This document shows positions 58,722-64,000 of a DNA stretch of 64,000 nt, piece by piece. The translations under genes were made by a program, and so were the position numbers. Positions within the stretch are counted from its first letter, which is position 1; the number at the start of each line of letters is the position of its first letter. A model generated the notes under the pieces. That model had not been told where the DNA came from. It was given only the letters and a program-made list of their open reading frames with translations, and searched no databases. Source of the stretch: Streptomyces sp. BV286 (GTDB lineage Bacteria; Actinomycetota; Actinomycetes; Streptomycetales; Streptomycetaceae); NCBI RefSeq assembly GCF_019090165.1, contig NZ_JAHRIB010000114.1:39801-103800 (forward strand). The letters run 5' to 3'.

Positions 58722-60073
58722 GAGCCACCGCCTCCTGCCGTACTGCCCGTCGACGCGACACCGTTGCGCTGTCGGTCCGCCTCCCGCCACAGATCGCCCA
58801 GGCCGACGCCTGGCGGGACGGCCAGAGCGGTCCAGCCCGCCTCGCGCAGCATCCGAAGCCGCTCCTCGCTCTGTTCGTCGGCGGCGCCCCGCACCCATGA
58901 CTCGCTGTCCAGCAGGAAGGCCACGGCCCCGCCGCTGCGCTGGCGCATCTTGGCGAGCACCGTCGCCTGCTCCTCGTCCAGGTCGCCGAGGAAGGCCACC
59001 AGCAGCCCTTCGTTGCCACCCCGCAGTACGTCGTACGCCCGGGAGAGGCCCGTACCGTCGGAGTGGTCGATCACCGCGAGGGTGTCCATCATCAGTCCCG
59101 CCGCGTCCGCCGACTCCTGGCTCGCCCCGGCGAACCCGTCGGCGCCCTCGCCCGGTACCGAGGTGCCGGTGTCGGTCAACAGCCGTACCGAGAAGCCGCG
59201 TTCGAGCATGTGCACCAGCGTCGACGCCGTGCCCGACACGGCCCACTCGAAGGCCGAGTCCGGTCCCGCACCGGCGAAGGCGATGCCGCGGGTGTCGAGG
59301 AGCACCGTGCAGCGGGACCGCTGCGGCTGCTCCTCGCGGCGCACCATCAACTCGCCGTAGCGGGCCGTCAGCCGCCAGTGGACCCGGCGCAGGTCGTCGC
59401 CGTAGCGGTACCCGCGCGGGATCACGTCGTCCTCGCCGGCCAGGGCCAGCGAGCGCTGCCGCCCGTCGCCGTACCCCTTCGCCTCACCGGTCAGCCGCAC
59501 CGGCGGCAGCGGCTCCACGCGCGGGACGACCGTCAGGGTGTCGTACGTCGAGAAGGAACGGGTCAGCTCGCACATCCCGAAGGGGTCGCTGAGCCGCAGC
59601 TGCAGCGGGCCCAGCGGATAGCGGCCGCGCAGATCCGACCGCACGCGGTACGACACCTCGCGCCGCCCGCCCGCCTCGACCCGGTCCAGTACGAACCGGG
59701 GCCGCGGCCCGAGCACGTACGGCACCCGGTCCTGGAGCATCAGCAGACCCGTGGGCAGCCGCGAGACGTTGTCCATCCGCAGGTGGACGCGTGCCTCGGA
59801 ACCCGACGGCACGCGCCCGGGGGAGAGGCGGCGACTGCCGGCGACCCGGTAGCGCGTGCGGTAGAGCACGGCCGCGCAGACCAGTGGCAGGACCGCGAGC
59901 AGCAGCCCGACCCGGAGCAGATCGCTCTGCCCCAGGACGTACGCGCAGATGGCGGCCGCGATGCCGGCGGCCAGGAACGACCGCCCACGCGTGGTGAGGC
60001 CGGCGAGTGCCGTGCGCAGCCCGCCCTTGTCCTCCTCGGCCGTCGCTGCGGGCATCCCCCCGGTGGTCATCAC
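58718..60073 (-). CDS. DUF58 protein (VWA-like)
   Basis: 451 residues: two membrane helices near 35-70, then a domain including the DUF58 motif YGDDLRRVHWRLTARYGELMVR and a von Willebrand-like LLDTRG. MoxR partners commonly have this protein. It overlaps MoxR by 4 bases (GTGA) and the transglutaminase gene by 4 bases, so the three genes are tightly coupled. Confidence 0.92.
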   Translation of the reverse strand: MMTTGGMPAATAEEDKGGLRTALAGLTTRGRSFLAAGIAAAICAYVLGQSDLLRVGLLLAVLPLVCAAVLYRTRYRVAGSRRLSPGRVPSGSEARVHLRMDNVSRLPTGLLMLQDRVPYVLGPRPRFVLDRVEAGGRREVSYRVRSDLRGRYPLGPLQLRLSDPFGMCELTRSFSTYDTLTVVPRVEPLPPVRLTGEAKGYGDGRQRSLALAGEDDVIPRGYRYGDDLRRVHWRLTARYGELMVRREEQPQRSRCTVLLDTRGIAFAGAGPDSAFEWAVSGTASTLVHMLERGFSVRLLTDTGTSVPGEGADGFAGASQESADAAGLMMDTLAVIDHSDGTGLSRAYDVLRGGNEGLLVAFLGDLDEEQATVLAKMRQRSGGAVAFLLDSESWVRGAADEQSEERLRMLREAGWTALAVPPGVGLGDLWREADRQRNGVASTGSTAGGGGS

Positions 60074-61107
60074 AGCCTCCGGGGCGGCTGTGAGCCGAAC
60101 GCGGAGGTGCCGCGGCCCATCGCCAGGCCACCCGGCGACTGGGGCGCCGCGGGCACCGGCGTGCGCTGGATGATCTCCAGGACGACCTGCTCGGCCGTAC
60201 GACGGTTCAACTGTGCCTGCGCGGTGGGCAGCAGCCGGTGGGCCAGGACCGCGACGGCGAGGGCCTGGACGTCGTCCGGCAGCGCGTAGTCCCGGCCGCT
60301 GAGAGCGGCGGACGCCTTCGCAGCGCGCAGCAGGTGCAGCGTCGCGCGCGGCGAGGCGCCGAGTCTCAGGTCCGGGTGGCTGCGCGTGGCGCCGACCAGA
60401 TCGACCGCGTACCGGCGGACCGGGTCGGCGACGTGGACCGTGCGGACCGCGTCGATGAGCTTCAGGATCTCGTGCGCGTGCGCCACCGGCTGAAGGTCGT
60501 CCAGGGGGGAGGCGCCACCGTGGATGTCGAGCATCTGCAGCTCGGCCTCCGCGCTGGGGTAGCCGATGGAGACCCGGGCCATGAAACGGTCGCGCTGCGC
60601 CTCCGGCAGAGGGTAGGTGCCCTCCATCTCGACCGGGTTCTGCGTGGCCACGACCATGAAGGGACTGGGCAGCTCGTAGGTCTGCCCGTCGATGGTGACC
60701 TGGCGCTCCTCCATGGACTCCAGGAGCGCCGACTGTGTCTTGGGCGACGCGCGGTTGATCTCGTCGCCGATCACGATCTGCGCGAAGATCGCTCCCGGTT
60801 TGAACTCGAAGTCCCTGCTCTGCTGGTCCCAGATGGACACGCCTGTGATGTCCGAGGGCAGCAGGTCGGGCGTGAACTGAATACGTCGCACTGAGCAGTC
60901 GATGGACCGCGCCAGTGCCTTGGCCAGCATGGTCTTGCCGACGCCGGGGACATCCTCGATCAGAAGATGCCCCTCGGCGAGCAGTACGGTCAGCGAAAGC
61001 CGTACGACCTCAGGCTTGCCCTCGATCACTTCCTCCACCGAACTGCGGACTCTCTCCACAGTGGCGGTCAGATCTGTAAGGCTCGCTCGATCGTCATAGG
61101 TCGTCAC
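60070..61107 (-). CDS. MoxR-family AAA+ ATPase
   Basis: 345 residues: Walker A EDVPGVGKTMLAKALA, Walker B VIGDEINRASPKTQSALLE, sensor-1 ATQNP, and the PEAQRDRFMARVSIGYP region. MoxR proteins act as chaperone-like ATPases for partner proteins such as DUF58. GTG 61107 is preferred since GAGGAGGG is 4 bases upstream and the family N terminus begins here. First gene of the operon. Confidence 0.94.
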   Translation of the reverse strand: MTTYDDRASLTDLTATVERVRSSVEEVIEGKPEVVRLSLTVLLAEGHLLIEDVPGVGKTMLAKALARSIDCSVRRIQFTPDLLPSDITGVSIWDQQSRDFEFKPGAIFAQIVIGDEINRASPKTQSALLESMEERQVTIDGQTYELPSPFMVVATQNPVEMEGTYPLPEAQRDRFMARVSIGYPSAEAELQMLDIHGGASPLDDLQPVAHAHEILKLIDAVRTVHVADPVRRYAVDLVGATRSHPDLRLGASPRATLHLLRAAKASAALSGRDYALPDDVQALAVAVLAHRLLPTAQAQLNRRTAEQVVLEIIQRTPVPAAPQSPGGLAMGRGTSAFGSQPPRRL

Positions 61108-61311
61108 CCGGCCCTCCTCGGCCCGTTCTTTCTCCGGGCCGACGCTCTGCGATGCGGACCGGCCCACCCCGAACACGGACACCACGCGTGAAAAGTTCCG
61201 CGTGACGCCACACACGCATTCTTGTTGCCGTTACCGGTTCGTGTCACTCGCCTGTGGATAACTGGCCGCGATATGTAAGGTCTTGCGGTGTTTGACCGGG
61301 TCGAACTGGCG

Positions 61312-61860
61312 TCAGGTGGGGTCTATCTCACGCAGCAGGCCGGTCTTCACGTTGAATACGAAACCACGTACGTCGTCCGTGTGCAGAAGGAACGGGGAGG
61401 TACGCACGCGCTGCATGGACTGCCGTACGTCCTGTTCGACGTCCGGGAAGGCCTCCACGGCCCAGGCGGGGCGCTGGCCGACCTCCATCTCCAGCTCGCG
61501 GCGGAAGTCCTCGGTGAGGGACTCCAGGCCGCAGCCGGTGTGGTGGATGAGGACGACGCTGCGGGTGCCGAGCGCGCGCTGGCTGATGGTGAGGGAGCGG
61601 ATCACGTCGTCGGTGACGACGCCGCCGGCGTTGCGGATCGTGTGGCAGTCGCCGAGCTCCAGACCCAGGGCGTCGTGCAGGTCGAGCCGGGCGTCCATGC
61701 AGGCCACGACCGCGACACCCAGCACGGGACGGGCGTCCATGCCGGGATCGGTGAAGGCGGCGGCGTACCGCTCGTTGGCCTCGACGAGGCGGTCGGTCAC
61801 CGTGCCGCCGGTGGATATGGCGTCTTCGGGTTCTGTGGGAACGGATGCGGAAGTCGTCAT
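61312..61860 (-). CDS. beta-class carbonic anhydrase
   Basis: 182 residues. Zinc ligands Cys54, His107 and Cys110 with Asp56-Arg57 (CMDARLD) form the active site for CO2 hydration. It lacks any export signal. ATG 61860. It separates the MoxR operon from the dcw cluster and is divergent from rsmH. Confidence 0.94.
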   Translation of the reverse strand: MTTSASVPTEPEDAISTGGTVTDRLVEANERYAAAFTDPGMDARPVLGVAVVACMDARLDLHDALGLELGDCHTIRNAGGVVTDDVIRSLTISQRALGTRSVVLIHHTGCGLESLTEDFRRELEMEVGQRPAWAVEAFPDVEQDVRQSMQRVRTSPFLLHTDDVRGFVFNVKTGLLREIDPT

Positions 61861-62310
61861 GGCTACGACGGTAATGGTCACGTGCCGTTCGGGCCTGCTG
61901 TGAGAGGGGACAAAGAACATCAATGAGCGTTGTTGTGAGGTAACCCACAAGGGTGGATCGAGTGCGCCCGTACGAGTGGAATTTCCCGGTTTGCCGCTTG
62001 ATCGCGGGAGAGAGCCGCGACGCGCAGGCCGGTTCGTTGACCGTGTGACACCGTCGACTAAAGTGACGCGAAGCGGGAGGCGAGACGGCCTCCCCGCTGG
62101 ACAGCTTTCCCCAGGAGGCCCGGCGACGTGCCGGGACCTCCCCGCGTGCGCGGCGCGTACGTACGGCTCGGCCTCCTCCCGCTCCCGGTCGGCTGACGCT
62201 TCCGGCGCCGGCAGGCGCTCCCCCCTCACCCGGGGACACTCCCCGCGTCGGCCGCGGGGGCGCGGGGACCCGGCGGTGCGTACCGGACGCGCCGGACCTG
62301 AGAGGGCCCC
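61861..62310 (+). promoter_or_regulatory. long leader and promoter upstream of rsmH
   Basis: TTGACC (62037-62042), a 16-base spacer and TAAAGT (62059-62064) form a good HrdB-type promoter about 240 bases before rsmH. The leader is GC-rich with several small hairpins (CCGGCGACGTGCCGG, GCGCCGGCAGGCGC). No mraZ gene is found here, unlike the gene order of many bacteria. Confidence 0.55.
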
Positions 62311-63267
62311 TTGAGCCAGAGTCGACACGTCCCGGTCATGCTCCAGCGTTGTCTGGACATGCTGGCCCCCGCGCTGGAGCGGCCGGAAGCCGTGGTCGTC
62401 GACTGCACGCTCGGTCTCGGCGGTCACAGCGAGGCCCTGCTCAGCCGGTTCCCCGAGGCCCGGCTGGTCGCCCTGGACCGCGACAAGGAGGCGCTGCGCC
62501 TCTCCGGGGAGCGGCTCGCACCCTTCGGCGACCGGGCCGCACTGGTGCACGCGGTCTACGACGAACTGCCCGACGTGCTCGACCGCCTGGGCCTGGCGAG
62601 CGTCCAGGGCATCCTCTTCGACCTGGGCGTCTCCTCGATGCAGCTCGACGAGGCGGACCGCGGCTTCGCCTACGCCCAGGACGCCCCGCTCGACATGCGC
62701 ATGGACCAGACGACCGGCATCAGCGCGGCCGAGGTCCTCAACACCTACCCGCCGGGGGAGCTCGTACGGATCCTGCGCGCCTACGGCGAGGAGAAGCAGG
62801 CCAAGCGGATCGTGTCCGCGGTCGTGCGCGAGCGGGACAAGGAGCCCTTCACCAACAGCGCGCGGCTCGTCGAGCTGATCCGCGACTCCCTGCCGCAGGC
62901 GGCCAAGCGCACCGGCGGCAACCCCGCCAAGCGGACCTTCCAGGCGCTGCGCATCGAGGTCAACGGCGAACTCACCGTCCTGGAGAGGGCGATCCCCGCC
63001 GCCGTGAAGGCACTCGCCGTCGGCGGCAGGATCGCAGTGCTGTCGTACCACTCCCTCGAGGACCGGTTGGTCAAGCAGGTGTTCGCGGCGGGCGCCGCCA
63101 CCACCGCGCCGCCCGGGCTGCCGGTCGTCCCCGAGCGCTACCAGCCCCGGCTCAAGCTCCTCACGCGCGGTGCCGAACTCCCCACCGAGGAAGAGGTCGC
63201 GGAGAACCGGCGGGCGGCCCCGGCGCGGCTGCGCGGGGCGCAGCGCATCCGGGAGGACGCCGAGTGA
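62311..63267 (+). CDS. rsmH: 16S rRNA (cytosine1402-N4)-methyltransferase
   Basis: 318 residues. HVPVMLQRCLDML, the SAM loop DCTLGLGGHSEALL, FDLGVSSMQLDEADRGFAY and LSYHSLEDRLVKQVF are invariant RsmH segments. It methylates C1402 of 16S rRNA. The start is a TTG with GAGAGGG upstream. First gene of the dcw cluster here. Confidence 0.96.
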   Translation: MSQSRHVPVMLQRCLDMLAPALERPEAVVVDCTLGLGGHSEALLSRFPEARLVALDRDKEALRLSGERLAPFGDRAALVHAVYDELPDVLDRLGLASVQGILFDLGVSSMQLDEADRGFAYAQDAPLDMRMDQTTGISAAEVLNTYPPGELVRILRAYGEEKQAKRIVSAVVRERDKEPFTNSARLVELIRDSLPQAAKRTGGNPAKRTFQALRIEVNGELTVLERAIPAAVKALAVGGRIAVLSYHSLEDRLVKQVFAAGAATTAPPGLPVVPERYQPRLKLLTRGAELPTEEEVAENRRAAPARLRGAQRIREDAE

Positions 63268-63371
63268 CGGAAGGGTGCGTGAGGTGGACAACCGAACTCG
63301 CTGGGCGCATGGGCCGGAAACCCGGACCCATCGGTCGCGGACCCGAGCTCACCTGGAGGGTGAGTGAATAG
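63264..63371 (+). CDS. short ORF bridging rsmH and ftsL
   Basis: 35 codons starting GTG at 63264, overlapping the rsmH stop by 4 bases (GTGA), and ending TAG inside the ftsL start region (8 bases overlap). The product is basic, VTEGCVRWTTELAGRMGRK at its start. No homology is known to me; it may serve coupling of translation between rsmH and ftsL, or be chance. Confidence 0.35.
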   Translation: MTEGCVRWTTELAGRMGRKPGPIGRGPELTWRVSE

Positions 63372-63918
63372 GAAACCCGAACTGAGGGGGCGGGCGGCCC
63401 GGCTGGCACGGTTGTTCCCGACGGGCTCCGGACAGGCGGCCCGTACCCCCTTCGTCCTCCTGGTCGTGCTGCTGCTCGGGGGCGGTCTCATCGGGCTCCT
63501 GGTGCTGAACTCCGCCCTCAGTGAAGGCTCGTTCCAGCTCGACGACCTCCAGAAGGACACCAAGAGCCTCACCGACGAGGAGCAGGCGCTCCAGCGGGAC
63601 GTGGACGCCTACTCCGCCCCCGAGGCCCTCCAGCGCCGCGCCCGCGAGCTGGGCATGGTGCCCGGCGGCGACCCGGCCTTCCTCAACCCCGACGGCACGG
63701 TCCGCGGTGTCCCCAGCGCGGCCGCCGAGCAGTCGTCGGTGTCCGTGATCCGTCCGCCCGAGGTGCTCGCCCCCGCACCGGCCCCGACGCCCACCGCACC
63801 GCAGACACCCACCGAGCCGCAGACGCTCACCGGGGCCCCGACGCCCACCGGGGCGCCGGATCCGGCCACGGAGCCCGCCCCGCAGCCCACGCCGACCTCC
63901 ACGACTCCCGGCAGGTGA
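63364..63918 (+). CDS. ftsL: cell-division protein FtsL
   Basis: 184 residues: basic cytoplasmic N terminus, one membrane helix at about 29-49, then a leucine-zipper-like coiled coil (FQLDDLQKDTKSLTDEEQALQRDV) and a Pro/Thr-rich tail with TPTAP-type repeats. FtsL-type septum proteins bind DivIC and FtsW/FtsI. GTG start with GGAGGG. Streptomyces ftsL genes have this long Pro-rich tail. Confidence 0.9.
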   Translation: MNRKPELRGRAARLARLFPTGSGQAARTPFVLLVVLLLGGGLIGLLVLNSALSEGSFQLDDLQKDTKSLTDEEQALQRDVDAYSAPEALQRRARELGMVPGGDPAFLNPDGTVRGVPSAAAEQSSVSVIRPPEVLAPAPAPTPTAPQTPTEPQTLTGAPTPTGAPDPATEPAPQPTPTSTTPGR

Positions 63919-63923
63919 CGGAA

Positions 63924-64000
63924 GTGTCCGACAGGGAACCCCCGCGCCGCAGGGTGCCCGCGCCCGCCCGGTCCGCCAGGCCGGGCGGCCAGCGCCGCCC
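63924..64000 (+). CDS. ftsI: FtsI/PBP2-like penicillin-binding protein (3' truncated)
   Basis: Only 25 codons fall in the window: a disordered Arg/Pro-rich cytoplasmic N terminus VSDREPPRRRVPAPARS. Identity rests on gene order after ftsL. GTG 63924 is chosen with AGGTGA upstream; GTG 63915 overlapping the ftsL stop is possible. Confidence 0.7.
   Translation, partial: MSDREPPRRRVPAPARSARPGGQRR

Noticed and set aside
56325..59246. Transglutaminase reading frame extended to 973 residues
   Set aside because: The first 175 codons are an alternative frame of the DUF58 gene; the conserved membrane protein begins at ATG 58721.
61312..63291. Carbonic anhydrase frame extended to 659 residues
   Set aside because: The extension is antisense to rsmH; the enzyme starts at ATG 61860.

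Overview
The window is about 72% GC, strongly biased to G/C at third codon positions, rich in GTG starts and ATGA/GTGA overlaps, and reads as a chromosomal core segment of a Streptomyces-type actinomycete. The right end is the start of the division and cell-wall (dcw) cluster (rsmH, ftsL, start of ftsI). Gene order resembles my memory of the S. coelicolor SCO2090-SCO2145 region; this was not checked by search. No prophage, IS, CRISPR array, rRNA or tRNA gene was seen.

Layout. 1-6.5 kb: end of a class V aminotransferase, an SLC13-type permease with a glycerate kinase, and a small acidic exported protein with an OmpR-type sensor/regulator pair. 6.6-9.5 kb: Lrp-type domain protein, rhomboid protease, zinc-ribbon protein, NYN nuclease-like protein. 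9.5-13.5 kb: two NlpC/P60 cell-wall hydrolases and a metallopeptidase-like lipoprotein. 13.5-26.2 kb: envelope lipid and mannoside genes (GT87, PimB-like glycosyltransferase, acyl-CoA synthetase, SRPBCC, ArsA-like protein, alpha/beta hydrolase, acyltransferase) mixed with glucokinase and its small upstream partner. 26.2-30.5 kb: MacS-type sensor with a LuxR regulator, phosphofructokinase and a D-2-hydroxyacid dehydrogenase. 30.4-34.1 kb: fused anthranilate synthase with a Trp-rich leader peptide and attenuator, divergent from class II DAHP synthase.

34.2-37.4 kb: bacterioferritin-associated ferredoxin with an iron box, bacterioferritin, a molybdopterin oxidoreductase, a DUF4396 membrane protein behind a CsoR-type copper operator, and endonuclease IV. 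37.4-46.9 kb: PASTA Ser/Thr kinase, thiO-thiS-thiG under a TPP riboswitch, ferredoxin reductase-like flavoprotein, an Rv2175c-type DNA-binding protein, thiE, metF and a Q/Y-rich membrane protein. 47-56 kb: phytoene desaturase-like oxidoreductase, DUF4126 protein, a TetR/YhgE/ABC module divergent from a HEPN protein, a methyltransferase and a DUF3040 protein. 56.3-64 kb: MoxR-DUF58-transglutaminase operon, beta-carbonic anhydrase, rsmH-ftsL-ftsI.

The main new proposal is a 26-nt composite element, TGAAG-N4-CTTCAT-N6-CTCAT, present only slightly upstream of both the sensor/regulator operon and the permease/glycerate kinase operon. It suggests one autoregulated circuit for organic-acid uptake and phosphorylation. 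Other points of interest are a shared palindrome between the HEPN gene and the ABC/YhgE/TetR operon, tandem operators between bfr and the molybdopterin oxidoreductase, an ArsA-like protein with Arg in place of the Walker A Lys, a PFK with PPi-type residues, and a 35-codon ORF joining rsmH to ftsL.
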